Part shown: positions 53,008 through 61,789 of the stretch, in pieces | How the letters are laid out: each line of letters opens with the position of its first letter | Numbering within the stretch: position 1 is the stretch's first letter | Assembly (NCBI GenBank): GCA_014649555.1 | Contig: BMTG01000001.1 | Location: 558,001 to 622,000 of the forward strand | Direction of reading: 5' to 3' | Length of the DNA: 64,000 nucleotides | Source: Streptomyces globisporus | GTDB taxonomy: Bacteria; Actinomycetota; Actinomycetes; Streptomycetales; Streptomycetaceae | The notes under the pieces: generated by a model | Told to the model about the DNA's origin: nothing | Seen by the model: the letters and a program-made list of their open reading frames with translations, nothing else | The model's database searches: none | Translations under genes and position numbers: made by a program

Positions 53008-55629
53008 TCAGTACATGCTCAGCAGCTGCTCCACGGAGAGTTCGGCGGCCGGTTCCCCGTCCGGCAGGGCCAGTTCGAACCAGACGGTCTTGCCGCGCGG
53101 GGTCCGGCGCGAGCCCCAGGCGGCGCTGAGCAGGCCGACCAGCTGGAGGCCGCGGCCGCCCTCGTCGGTGTCGCGGGCCCGGCGGCGGCGCGGCTGGACG
53201 AGACCGGCGTCCCAGACCTCGCAGACCAGGGTGCGGTCGCGCAGCAGCCGGAGCCGGATCTCGCCCTCGCCGTAGCGCAGGGCGTTGGTGACCAGCTCGC
53301 TGACGAGGAGTTCGGTGGTGTCGACCAGGTCGTCGAGGTCCCAGGCGAGCAGTTGGCCGCGGGCCAGCTCGCGGGCCCGGCCGACCGAGCGGGGTTCGCG
53401 CGGCAGCGTCCAGTCGCCGACCGCTTCCGCGGGCAGCCCCTGGATACGGGCCATCAGCAGGGCGATGTCGTCCTCGCCGTGCTGCGTGTCGAGGGTGGAG
53501 AGGACGAAGTCGCAGGCGTCCTCCAGCTCCATCTGCGGGCCGGTGAGCACGGCCCGCAACGCCGCGAGACCTTCGTCCAGCGGCTGGTCCCGGGACTCGA
53601 CGAGGCCGTCGGTGTAGAGGGTCAGCAGGGCGTTCTCGGCGAGCTCGACCTCGACCTCCTCGAACGGCTCGCCGCCGACGCCCAGCGGCATGCCCGGCGG
53701 TACGTCGATGAGGCGGGCGGGCCGACCGGGCTCGACGACGGCTGGGGGCATGTGCCCGGCGTTGGCGAACGTACAGCGCCGGGTGACCGGGTCGTAGACC
53801 GCGTACACGCAGGTCGCGAGATACACCTCGGAGAGGTCCGCCTCGCGGGACTTCTGCGCGGCGCGGGAGGGCCACTGCGCTCCCCCGCGGCCGCCGAGCC
53901 CCTCGCTGCGCTCGCCGCCGCCCGGGGAGCCGAGTCCCCGGGCGACCTCGTCGAGGGCGGAGAGCACCTCGGCGGGCTCCAGGTCGAGGAGGGCCAGGGT
54001 CCGCACGGCGGTGCGCAGTTCGCCCATGGCGACGGCGGCGCGCAGGCCGCGCCCCATGACGTCGCCGACGACGAGGGCGGTGCGGTGGCCGGGCAGCTCG
54101 ATCACGTCGAACCAGTCGCCGCCGACCTCGGTGGCGGTGTTGCCGGGCAGATAGCGGCAGGCGATGTCGAGTCCGGCGGCCTCGGGGTCGCCGGGCGGCA
54201 GCAGGCTGCGCTGGAGGATCAGGGCGCGTTCGTGCTCGCGGCGGTAGAGGCGGGCGTTGTCGATGCAGACGGCGGCGCGGGCGGCCAGTTCGGTGGCCAG
54301 CGCCCGGTCGCGTTCGCCGAACGGCTCGCTCCCCTTCGTCCGGGAGAACTGGACGAGGCCGACGACGGTGTCGTGGGCGACCATCGGCACGGCGAGCGTC
54401 GACTGCACGAAGCCCATCTCGTCGCCGGGGACGTCCTCGACCCGGCCGGAGCGCAGCGCGACGGCGCAGGGCGAGCCGAACGGGAAGCGGTGGACGGAGC
54501 CGAGCGCGGGCGGCAGATCGTCGGGGCCCGGGGGCCCGCTGCCCGCCACGGCGGTGGGCAGGGCGTCGGCGACCGCGCTGGCGTGGGCCACCCGGCGCAG
54601 CTCCGCCGAGCCTCCGGCGGACTCGCGGTGGGCGGGCGCCCAACTACCGGGCGCGGCCTCCTCGCCGGTGAGGAGACCCTGGTAGAGGTCGACGGCGGCG
54701 AGGTCGCAGAAGCCGGGCACGGCCACGTCGAGGAGCTCGCGGGCGGTGGTCTCCAGGTCCAGGGAATTGCCGATGCGGGCGCTGGCCTCGTTGAGCAGGG
54801 CGAGGTTGCGGCGGGCGCTGGCGGCCTCGCGGGCGGCGATGTGCCGGCGGGTGACGTCGGTGGCGAGGCCGGCGATGCCGACGGGGCGGCCGGCCCCGCT
54901 GTGCACCCGGTAGAGGTTCATGGACCAGTGGCGGCGCTCGCTGGTACCGGGAGCGGTGCCGACGAGCTGGAGGTCGGTGACCGACTCCCCGGTCTCCAGG
55001 ACCCGTTTCAGGGTGGCGGACAGCCGGTCGGCCTCGGCCTGCGGCAGATAGTCCTCCACCGTGCGGCCCCGGTGGTCATCGGCCGCGCCGCCGAAGACCG
55101 TGGCGAAGCGCTGGTTGGCCCGGACGACCGCGAAGTCGGTGCCGAACAGCACGAAGCCGAAGGGAGATTGGCCGAATATGGCTTGTGACGCGGCGAGGTC
55201 GGTCTCGATGCGCCGCAGGGCCCGGACATCGACGACGATGCAGAGCGCGGCCCGCTCGCCCTGGCCCGTCAGACTCGGCATCACATAGACCTCGGCGACG
55301 CCGTGCGCCCCGCCCTCGCCCGGCATGCGGAACGGGACGAGGCCCGTCCACTCCTTGCCGTCGAGGATCTCGCCGACCCGCCGATGGCCGCCCGAGCGCA
55401 GCTCGGCGGGCATGAAGGCCTCCACCGGGTCGCGGCCGACGGCCTCGGTCGAGGTCATGCCGAACAGACCGGCGGCCCGGCTGCTCCACTGCTCGATCAG
55501 ACCGTCGGGGCCGATCGAGAAGGAGGCCACCTTGATGTAGTCATAGATCGAGCCGGGCGGGCTGTTCTGCCACACGACGTCACCGGCCGTCCCGACGGCG
55601 TCGCCCGTTGTCCCAGGTATTTCGCTCAC
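53008..55629 (-). CDS. PAS-PAS-GAF-PP2C-HATPase regulatory protein
   Basis: Multidomain signalling protein of 873 residues from a GTG start. Domains in order: PAS (about 30-125, IKVASFSIGPDGLIEQWSSR), PAS (about 145-260, QSPFGFVLFGTDFAVVRANQ), GAF (about 285-455), SpoIIE-type PP2C (about 480-715, EVGGDWFDVIEL, GDVMGRGL, LLTLYTDGLVESRD) and an RsbW-like HATPase (about 740-855, VSELVTNALRYG, GGRGLQLVG). It joins a phosphatase and an anti-sigma-like kinase in one chain, an architecture frequent in Streptomyces. It probably sets the phosphorylation state of a STAS protein in response to a sensed ligand or light. Confidence 0.92.
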   Translation of the reverse strand: MSEIPGTTGDAVGTAGDVVWQNSPPGSIYDYIKVASFSIGPDGLIEQWSSRAAGLFGMTSTEAVGRDPVEAFMPAELRSGGHRRVGEILDGKEWTGLVPFRMPGEGGAHGVAEVYVMPSLTGQGERAALCIVVDVRALRRIETDLAASQAIFGQSPFGFVLFGTDFAVVRANQRFATVFGGAADDHRGRTVEDYLPQAEADRLSATLKRVLETGESVTDLQLVGTAPGTSERRHWSMNLYRVHSGAGRPVGIAGLATDVTRRHIAAREAASARRNLALLNEASARIGNSLDLETTARELLDVAVPGFCDLAAVDLYQGLLTGEEAAPGSWAPAHRESAGGSAELRRVAHASAVADALPTAVAGSGPPGPDDLPPALGSVHRFPFGSPCAVALRSGRVEDVPGDEMGFVQSTLAVPMVAHDTVVGLVQFSRTKGSEPFGERDRALATELAARAAVCIDNARLYRREHERALILQRSLLPPGDPEAAGLDIACRYLPGNTATEVGGDWFDVIELPGHRTALVVGDVMGRGLRAAVAMGELRTAVRTLALLDLEPAEVLSALDEVARGLGSPGGGERSEGLGGRGGAQWPSRAAQKSREADLSEVYLATCVYAVYDPVTRRCTFANAGHMPPAVVEPGRPARLIDVPPGMPLGVGGEPFEEVEVELAENALLTLYTDGLVESRDQPLDEGLAALRAVLTGPQMELEDACDFVLSTLDTQHGEDDIALLMARIQGLPAEAVGDWTLPREPRSVGRARELARGQLLAWDLDDLVDTTELLVSELVTNALRYGEGEIRLRLLRDRTLVCEVWDAGLVQPRRRRARDTDEGGRGLQLVGLLSAAWGSRRTPRGKTVWFELALPDGEPAAELSVEQLLSMY

Positions 55630-55789
55630 GCGACCGTCCCCTCCAGCTCACGCACCGGACCGGTCCTGCCCGCAGTATTCAGCACTACGGCCCCGACCGA
55701 CACGGCGTTCACGATCACAGCAAGGTCTCAGTCCCTTTCAGCCAGGTTCTGCCCGACCTCTGGTGATCGCTGTGCTTCCCTCCACTCTC

Positions 55790-56224
55790 CTAACCAGGGA
55801 GAGCCAGCTCGAACCACACGGTCTTGCCGCTCTTTCCGCGACGGGTCCCCCAGCGACGTGCGGAACAGGCCACGAGCTGGAGTCCGCGGCCGCCTTCGTC
55901 GTCGGGTCCCGCACTGCGTTCGGTGGGTGGATCCGGAAGCGGATCCGAGACTTCCACCAGCAGTCCCGGGGTGGCGGGCAGGTGATCGGCGGGGGAAGGG
56001 TCCCCGTCGGGGTACGTACGGGCCAGGCGTACGCCGATGGGGCCGGAGGCGTACCGGAGGGAGTTGGTCACGAGCTCGCTGACGAGGAGGACCGCCAGGT
56101 CGCCCACCACCGCGTCGAGCCCCCAGGATCCCAGCGCGCCCCGGACGGCGTGCCGGGCGCTGCGCACGGAACCGGGCTCGGCCGCGAAGGTCCACTCGGC
56201 GCAGTCGCCTTCGGTATCGATCAC
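55790..56224 (-). CDS. stand-alone HATPase (RsbW/anti-sigma kinase-like)
   Basis: Protein of 144 residues from GTG 56224 (VIDTEGDCAEWTFAAEPGSV), preceded by GGGAAG at 8 bases. It has the N-box VSELVTNSLRYA and the G-box GGRGLQLVACSARRWG, ending KTVWFELALPG. It is closely related to the C-terminal domain of the adjacent 873-residue protein, on the same strand 160 bases downstream. No sigma factor adjoins it. Such small HATPases may act as serine kinases on anti-sigma antagonists. Confidence 0.88.
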   Translation of the reverse strand: MIDTEGDCAEWTFAAEPGSVRSARHAVRGALGSWGLDAVVGDLAVLLVSELVTNSLRYASGPIGVRLARTYPDGDPSPADHLPATPGLLVEVSDPLPDPPTERSAGPDDEGGRGLQLVACSARRWGTRRGKSGKTVWFELALPG

Positions 56225-56372
56225 GCCGATCACTTCCCAGGGACGACCGCGGGCGCACCCCCGATCCAAATGGGGACTAAACAGCCCATACCCACCATTG
56301 ATTGCCCACTACCGCACAACCGGGCGTTTGGTGCAGACGGCGTACGCCCCGCCCCCGCCACAGGTCCGCGGG

Positions 56373-56777
56373 TCAGCTCAACGCGCCCGTCGCCTTCAGG
56401 TCGTCGAAGAGCAGCTGGTCCACGGGCGGCACGAGGGCCCGGTCGGCGAAGGAGAACCACGCCATCTCCTCGATCTCGCTGCTCGCGGCGAGCGTGCCGC
56501 GGTAGTCGCCGTAGTAGCAGCTCATCCGTACGACGGCGGCGCCGGGCCGGTCGTCCACGGGGGCCTCGTACGTCCCGGCGTGGACGACGGTCTCCCGGAT
56601 CAGGCCGACCGTCAGCTCCTCCTCGATCTCCCGCAGGAGGGTCTGCAGATCGGTCTCCGTGCCCTCGCGCTTGCCGCCCGGGATGTAGAAGACGTCCTTG
56701 CCCCGGGGCCGCGCGCAGAGGATCCTGCCGCCCTCGATCCGTACCCACGCCACCGTGTCGATCAGCACCGACGTCAC
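56373..56777 (-). CDS. Nudix hydrolase
   Basis: Protein of 134 residues with a Nudix box: GGKREGTETDLQTLLREIEE continuing EL, giving G-x5-E-x7-REIEEEL. The catalytic REIEEE residues are intact. Residues before it (VAWVRIEGGRILCARPRGKD) form the usual first strands. GTG start with GGAG 9 bases before it. It hydrolyses a nucleoside diphosphate linked to another group. The substrate cannot be told from sequence. It is followed downstream by the small HATPase gene. Confidence 0.9.
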   Translation of the reverse strand: MTSVLIDTVAWVRIEGGRILCARPRGKDVFYIPGGKREGTETDLQTLLREIEEELTVGLIRETVVHAGTYEAPVDDRPGAAVVRMSCYYGDYRGTLAASSEIEEMAWFSFADRALVPPVDQLLFDDLKATGALS

Positions 56778-56938
56778 CTGGTCACCACTCCGTCATCACT
56801 CCGCCCCGCTCGCGGCGCCGTTCCGCCGGAGGCTTCCGCGCCCCGGTCGGGGCGGACCCTACCGCCCGGGGCACCACCGCACGGAATGCGGGCGATGCGA
56901 GCCCGGGGGCGGACGCGTGCGCCGAGGGGCCCGGAAAG

Positions 56939-56988
56939 CCCGTGGGGCCCTGAGGGCGGCACGATGGCCGCCCTCAGGGCCCCACGGG
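56939..56988 (-). terminator. 22-bp perfect hairpin
   Basis: A perfect 22-bp inverted repeat (first bases CCCGTGGGGCCCTGAGGG) with a 6-base loop, the strongest hairpin in the window. It lies 12 bases after the stop of the SPOR-like gene on the minus strand. Confidence 0.8.
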
Positions 56989-57000
56989 GGCGGACGCCCG

Positions 57001-57183
57001 TCAGGGACCGGCTCCCTGGCCCACGCGCTCCACCCGGTAGACCTGATGGCGATGGCGGTGGTCCAGGCCGTCGGCGACCTTCTGGGCCTCGGCCTGCGTG
57101 GCGTACCGGCCCACGCGGTAGCGGTTGCCGCCGTCGTCCTGCCGTATCACCTGCCACGGGAGCACGGCGCCGCTCTCGCTCAT
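57001..57183 (-). CDS. small SPOR-like protein, 60 aa
   Basis: Protein of 60 residues: MSESGAVLPWQVIRQDDGGN, then RYRVGRYATQAEAQKVADGL and a Q-V-Y-R-V-E-R end. The pattern (short beta strand, GRYAT.AEA helix, strand) is that of SPOR-like domains. It has no membrane helix, so it is probably cytoplasmic. ATG 57183 has GGGGAG upstream; ATG 57201 (MRGSDTMSES) is a possible longer start. It is widespread in Streptomyces with no assigned role. Confidence 0.75.
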   Translation of the reverse strand: MSESGAVLPWQVIRQDDGGNRYRVGRYATQAEAQKVADGLDHRHRHQVYRVERVGQGAGP

Positions 57184-57338
57184 CGTGTCGCTCCCCCGCA
57201 TATCGCCCCTCTCCCCACCGGCGTGCACGTCTCTAAGGATCCCCAGGAAACCGCAGTACGCATATGCCCGAGCGTACGCCTGACCTTCACTCAGTGCAGG
57301 CGGCTTTGCACAAAGAGATACACATCCGGCCATCACGA

Positions 57339-57369
57339 AAGGGGGCGCATCCGCAGAATGCGCCCCCTT
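57339..57369 (-). terminator. hairpin terminator after the GntR gene
   Basis: A 12-bp perfect inverted repeat (AAGGGGGCGCAT arm) with a 7-base loop, 29 bases after the GntR stop on the minus strand and followed on that strand by TTTCG. Confidence 0.7.
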
Positions 57370-57398
57370 GCACTCGCCCGACGAGGCGTCACCTCACG

Positions 57399-58151
57399 TC
57401 ATCGCACCGGCAGGTGATACGCAATCCGGTAGCGGTCCGCCGGAACGACCACGTCGGCGGTCTCCACGGCCCGGCCGGACGCGTAGTACGTACGCCCGAT
57501 GACGATGACCACATGACCGGGCACACCGCCGAGCGCCAGGAGCTCCTCCGCCAGCCCCGGGCGCGCACCGACCTCCTCGGCCACGTTGTCCACGACGACG
57601 TCGATCGCGGCCATCCGGTCGACCACCCCGCAGCCGCCCAACGGGCCCTCCTCCGGCAGCATCACGGGCGTGCGGCCCGTGACGGCGAGCGGCTCCCAGG
57701 AGGTGGAGAGCATGATCGGCTCACCCGCCTCCCGGAAGACGTAGTGCGTGCGCATCACGCGGTCGCCGGGCTCGATGCCCAGCCGCTCGGCGATCTCGGG
57801 GCTCGCCCCCTCCTGCTCACTGCTGGACTCCCAGGTCCCGCGCGCCCCCTCGGCCGTCTGCTCCTGCCGGAACGGGCTGGCCCCCTTGTCCGGCCGGTAG
57901 CCGGAGCGGGCGATCATGCGGGGCACAGGGCGTTCGCGCACATAGGTGCCGGAGCCGGAGCGCCCCTCGACCAGCCCCTCCGCCATCAGGACCTTCCGCG
58001 CCTCCAGGGCGACGGTGTCCGAGACCCCGTACTCCTCGCGGATGCGGGCCTGCGACGGCAGGCGGGTATGGGGCGGCAGCGCGCCGTTGACGATCTTCTC
58101 CCTGAGATCGCTCGCCACGCGCAGATAGGCGGGCTGCTCACCGAAAGTCAC
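57399..58151 (-). CDS. GntR-family regulator with UTRA domain
   Basis: Regulator of 250 residues from GTG 58151 (VTFGEQPAYLRVASDLREKI), with GGGAG 6 bases upstream. The winged helix has LPSQARIREEYGVSDTVALE and EGRSGSGTYV. The UTRA ligand domain follows from about residue 95, with DRVMRTHYVFREAGEPIMLS and VVIVIGRTYYASGRAVETAD. HutC/DasR-type regulators bind sugar phosphates or other small metabolites. It is divergent from the chitinase gene, but DasR itself is usually encoded elsewhere, next to nag/das genes, so this is a different family member. Confidence 0.88.
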   Translation of the reverse strand: MTFGEQPAYLRVASDLREKIVNGALPPHTRLPSQARIREEYGVSDTVALEARKVLMAEGLVEGRSGSGTYVRERPVPRMIARSGYRPDKGASPFRQEQTAEGARGTWESSSEQEGASPEIAERLGIEPGDRVMRTHYVFREAGEPIMLSTSWEPLAVTGRTPVMLPEEGPLGGCGVVDRMAAIDVVVDNVAEEVGARPGLAEELLALGGVPGHVVIVIGRTYYASGRAVETADVVVPADRYRIAYHLPVR

Positions 58152-58166
58152 AGGCCACTCCCAACA

Positions 58167-58195
58167 GGTTGACAGTCTGCGACAGCCTGACAACC
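58167..58195 (-). promoter_or_regulatory. candidate GntR autoregulatory site
   Basis: Nine-bp arms GGTTGACAG and CTGACAACC (one mismatch) lie around an 11-base centre. It also contains GACAGTCTG and GACAGCCTG as direct repeats. It begins 15 bases upstream of the GntR start, a good place for autoregulation. Confidence 0.4.
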
Positions 58196-58338
58196 GTGGG
58201 TTGTATACCGCAAGCATGGGCCAGAGTTTCACCCAATGTGATGATCTTGTGGCGGCCCACGCATACCCCGAACCTCTGCATCCCTGCCCCTCACCACCCC
58301 CGTCCACGCGTCCGTGACGTCCGGCAACTCCGGGGCTC

Positions 58339-58367
58339 TTGACCATTTTTGGTCCAGACCAATACCT
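58339..58367 (+). promoter_or_regulatory. chitinase promoter with DasR-type dre site
   Basis: TTTGGTCCAGACCAAT (58348-58363) closely matches the established dre consensus bound by DasR, the GlcNAc-responsive repressor of Streptomyces chitinase genes, and contains the TGGTCCAGACC element known from chi promoters. It sits between TTGACC (58339-58344) and ATACCT (58362-58367), a -35/-10 pair with a 17-base spacer, as expected for repression. Confidence 0.85.
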
Positions 58368-58417
58368 TCCTGTGCACAGCACGGCTCCCCCGCCCCTTCC
58401 GCACAGGAACGAGCCCC

Positions 58418-59845
58418 ATGCGTCGAAGAAACCTGTCCCGAATGACCATCGCCGGCGTCGCCCTGGCCCTGCTGGCAGGCGCCGCGCCCGCGGCGACGGC
58501 CGGTACCGGCCACGACCGGAACGACGGCGGCGACCGCGGCAAGGGCCACCAGCGCCCCGCGTACAAGAACATCGGCTACTTCACCCAATGGGGCGTCTAC
58601 GGACGCGACTTCCAGGTCAAGGATCTGGACACCAGCGGGGCCGCGGCCAGGCTGACCCACATCAACTACGCCTTCGGCAACGTCAGCGCCGAGGGCACGT
58701 GCTTCACCGGCAACATCCCCGGCCAGGCCGACGCCTGGGCGGACTACGCCCGTCCGCTCGACGCGGCGGGATCGGTGGACGGCGTCGCCGACACCGACAC
58801 CCAGCCGCTCGCGGGCAATTTCAACCAGCTGCGCGAGCTGAAGGCCAAGCACCCCGGCCTCAAGGTCATGATCTCGCTGGGCGGCTGGAGCTGGTCCACC
58901 CACTTCTCCGACGCGGTCCGCACCGCGGCCTCCCGCAAGGCGCTCGTCTCCTCCTGCATCGACCTGTACATCAAGGGCAACCTCCCCCAGGACGGCGCAC
59001 GCGGCGGCGACGGCGCGGCGGCCGGACTCTTCGACGGCATCGACGTCGACTGGGAGTGGCCCGGCTCGCCGGCCAACGAGGGCACCGTCTTCCGCCCGGA
59101 GGACAAGAAGAACTTCACCGCCCTGATCCGCGAATTCCGCAGCCAGCTCGACGCCCACGCGAAGAGCGAGGCGAAGGCCGAGGAGAAGGCGGCCGAGAAG
59201 TCGGGCAAGGGCAAGGGGCACGGCCACGGGCACCACAAGCCGAAGCCCAAGCACTACGACCTGTCGGCGTACGTCCCGGCCAACCCGAAGGCCATCGACG
59301 CGGGCTTCGACGTGAAGCGCCTCATGAAGGACTTCGACTTCGTCAACATCCAGGGCTACGACTACCACGTCTCGGGCGAGAAGAAGACGGCCCAGCAGTC
59401 GGCCCTGTACGCGCGGAACGACTTCAGCGTCGACCAGACGGTGCGGGACTGGGTGCGCCGCGGCGCACCCAAGCACAAGATCGTGGTGGGCATGCCGACG
59501 TACGGCCAGGGCTGGACCGGTGTGACCGGCGGCGGTACGGGCCTGGGGCAGCCGGCGACGGCCCCGGCGCCGGCCACCTGGGCGGCGGGCTACGAGGACT
59601 ACAAGGTCCTCAAGAAGCTGGCCGCTTCGGGGACGTACAAGGTCCACCGTGATGTGAAGAACGGCCACGCGTGGCTGTTCGACGGCACGACCCTGTGGAC
59701 GTACGACGACCCGCAGGTGCTGCGCACCAAGGCCGCGTACGTCCGGGACAAGGGGCTCGGCGGGGCGATGTTCTGGTCGCTGGACGGCGACACGGACGAC
59801 GCGGAGCTGGTCACCACGGTCGACCGCGCGCTCAACCGTCGCTGA
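58418..59845 (+). CDS. secreted GH18 chitinase
   Basis: Exported chitinase of 475 residues from ATG 58418. The signal peptide is MRRRNLSRMTIAGVALALLA... ending near ATAG. The GH18 domain has NIGYFTQWGVYGRDF, the substrate strand KVMISLGGWSWS and the catalytic DGIDVDWEWPG with Glu about 213. FVNIQGYDYH and GGAMFWSLDGDTDDAEL complete the barrel. There is no chitin-binding module. At about residues 245-285 a Lys/Glu run followed by a His/Gly/Lys run replaces part of a normal loop. The dre site predicts repression by DasR and induction by chitin breakdown. Confidence 0.92.
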   Translation: MRRRNLSRMTIAGVALALLAGAAPAATAGTGHDRNDGGDRGKGHQRPAYKNIGYFTQWGVYGRDFQVKDLDTSGAAARLTHINYAFGNVSAEGTCFTGNIPGQADAWADYARPLDAAGSVDGVADTDTQPLAGNFNQLRELKAKHPGLKVMISLGGWSWSTHFSDAVRTAASRKALVSSCIDLYIKGNLPQDGARGGDGAAAGLFDGIDVDWEWPGSPANEGTVFRPEDKKNFTALIREFRSQLDAHAKSEAKAEEKAAEKSGKGKGHGHGHHKPKPKHYDLSAYVPANPKAIDAGFDVKRLMKDFDFVNIQGYDYHVSGEKKTAQQSALYARNDFSVDQTVRDWVRRGAPKHKIVVGMPTYGQGWTGVTGGGTGLGQPATAPAPATWAAGYEDYKVLKKLAASGTYKVHRDVKNGHAWLFDGTTLWTYDDPQVLRTKAAYVRDKGLGGAMFWSLDGDTDDAELVTTVDRALNRR

Positions 59846-59878
59846 CCGGCGCCGGATCCCGTCGCTGAACGGCCGAAG

Positions 59879-59914
59879 GGGCCGGGACGGTCGCACACGC
59901 GACCGTCCCGGCCC
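59879..59914. terminator. hairpin between chitinase and subtilase genes
   Basis: A 16-bp perfect inverted repeat (GGGCCGGGACGGTCGC arm) with a 4-base ACAC loop lies between the convergent stops at 59845 and 59962. Confidence 0.75.
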
Positions 59915-59961
59915 TTCTCACGCTGTCTCACGCTGTGCGGTGGTTCACCGCCGGGGCGGGA

Positions 59962-61548
59962 TCAGAACTGGAGCGCCCAGCTGTTGATCCGGCCGGTGTC
60001 GGCGTTCGCGTTGTCGCTGACCCGGAGCTTCCAGGTGCCGTTGGCGACCTCGGAGGAGGCGTTGACCGTGTACGTGGTGACCACGTTGTCGCTGCTGCCC
60101 CCCGAGCCGTACGCCTTCAGGTTGTAGACCGAACCGTCGGGTGCGACCAGGTCGATCCTCAGGTCACCGATGTAGGTGTGGGAGATGTTGACCGGGACCT
60201 GGAGCGCGGCCGGGGCGTTGCCGGTGATGCCGGTGACGGTGACCGGGGACTCGACCGTGGCGTTGTCGTTGATCGCGTAGCCGGTGGTGTTCTCGAACTT
60301 CTTGCCGGGCGGCGGGGTGGTGCCGCCCGGGCCCACGTGCAGCAGGCGGTTCGGCGAGCCGGTGCCGGGGTTGGTGACGACGCCGGTGGTGGCGGCCGCG
60401 ACGAGTCCGGCGGAGACCTGGGCGGGGGTCGAGCCCGGGTTGTCGGCGAGGTAGATCGCGGCGGCGCCGGCGACGTGCGGGCTGGCCATCGACGTACCGG
60501 AGATGGTGTTCGTCGCGGTGTCGCTCGTGCTCCACGTCGAGGTGATCGACGAGCCGGGCGCGAAGATGTCCACGACCGCGCCGAAGTTGGAGAAGCTGGA
60601 GCGGGCGTCGGTGTTGGTCGTCGAGCCGACCGTGATCGCCTCGGCGACGCGCGCCGGGGACTTGGTGCTGGCGTTGGTCGACTCGTTGCCCGCGGCGACG
60701 GCGTAGGTGATGCCGGCGGCGATGGACCGCTGGACGGCCGCGTCGAGGACCGCGTCGGCGCCACCGCCGAGGCTCATGTTGGCGACGGCGGGCTTGACGG
60801 CGTTGGCCGTCACCCAGTCGATACCGGCGACGACCTGCGCGGTCGTGCCGGAGCCCTGGTTGTTGAGCACGCGGACGCCGACGATCTTCGCCTTCTTGGC
60901 GACGCCGTGGGCGGTGCCCGCGACGGTGCCCGCGACGTGGGTGCCGTGGCCGTGGCCGTCCTGGGCGACGTTGTCGTTGTCGATGGCGTCGTAGCCGTTG
61001 AAGGCGCGGCCGCCGAAGTCGCTGTGGCTGATGCGTACCCCGGTGTCGATGACGTAGGCGGTGACGCCCTCGCCGGCCTTGTCGGGGTAGGTGTAGCGCT
61101 GGTCCAGCGGAAGGTTCCGCTGGTCGATCCGGTCCAGGCCCCAGGAGGGCGGGTTGGTCTGGGTGGCGGAGACCGTGAAGGTGCGGTTCTGCGAGACGGA
61201 CGCGACGGCCGGGTCGGCGGCGAACTTCTTCGCCTCCGCGGCCGTGGCCTCGACCGCGTAGCCGTTGAGGGCCGAGCGGTAGGTGCGTTCGATGCTCGCG
61301 CCGTACTTCTTCGCGAGAGCCTTGCCCTGGGCGGAGTCCGACTTCGCGGCCGAGTCCTTCAGCGTGACGATGTAGCTGTCGCTGATGGTGCCCGGAGCGT
61401 CCGCGTTCAGGATCACGCCTTCGGGTGCGCGCTCGGCCGCGGTCGCCGGAAGGGCGGCGGTGGCGAGGGCGACGGCGGCTGCGGTGGCTATGACGGTCGC
61501 CGCGGCGAGTCTTCGACGGGCCTGGGGGGTGTGACGCGTCACTGACAT
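59962..61548 (-). CDS. secreted subtilisin-like serine protease (S8) with P domain
   Basis: Exported protease of 528 residues from ATG 61548 (MSVTRHTPQ), with AGGAGG 9 bases upstream. A signal peptide (about 1-40) and an I9 propeptide (about 55-130, [20 protein letters not shown]) precede the S8 domain. The triad is visible as Asp in [11 protein letters not shown], His in [12 protein letters not shown] and Ser in [13 protein letters not shown], and the oxyanion Asn is in AAGNEST. A C-terminal proprotein-convertase P domain (about 410-528; [30 protein letters not shown]) follows. It should be activated outside the cell and degrade proteins. Confidence 0.93.
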   Translation of the reverse strand: MSVTRHTPQARRRLAAATVIATAAAVALATAALPATAAERAPEGVILNADAPGTISDSYIVTLKDSAAKSDSAQGKALAKKYGASIERTYRSALNGYAVEATAAEAKKFAADPAVASVSQNRTFTVSATQTNPPSWGLDRIDQRNLPLDQRYTYPDKAGEGVTAYVIDTGVRISHSDFGGRAFNGYDAIDNDNVAQDGHGHGTHVAGTVAGTAHGVAKKAKIVGVRVLNNQGSGTTAQVVAGIDWVTANAVKPAVANMSLGGGADAVLDAAVQRSIAAGITYAVAAGNESTNASTKSPARVAEAITVGSTTNTDARSSFSNFGAVVDIFAPGSSITSTWSTSDTATNTISGTSMASPHVAGAAAIYLADNPGSTPAQVSAGLVAAATTGVVTNPGTGSPNRLLHVGPGGTTPPPGKKFENTTGYAINDNATVESPVTVTGITGNAPAALQVPVNISHTYIGDLRIDLVAPDGSVYNLKAYGSGGSSDNVVTTYTVNASSEVANGTWKLRVSDNANADTGRINSWALQF

Positions 61549-61789
61549 GTGAGGGGTCCTCCTCATAGGCGGTGCTCTGGTGGGGGGTGGTGCCGGAGCC
61601 GCACGACCGACTCCCGACAGGGGCATGACAAATCAGCCATCGGAACGCCCCGCGTTCTGCGTCGTCCGGTGAGCGGCGTGCCCTGCTGCCAGCGAAAGAT
61701 TGACCGATCCATGGCGAACTCACAAGGGTGCCTTGGGGTGTTCCATGCGCCCGCCATTCACCCGCCATATGCCTGACATGCTGGCGGAC

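Noticed and set aside
53008..55188. Long plus-strand frame (52930-55188) opposite the PAS/GAF/PP2C gene.
   Set aside because: It is antisense to a gene with five recognisable domains, has low-complexity Gly/Val/Ala composition and no family match.
57399..58151. Identification of the GntR regulator as DasR because a dre site is next to it.
   Set aside because: DasR is normally encoded elsewhere near GlcNAc metabolism genes, and dre sites occur at many chitinase genes. The site's owner need not be its neighbour.
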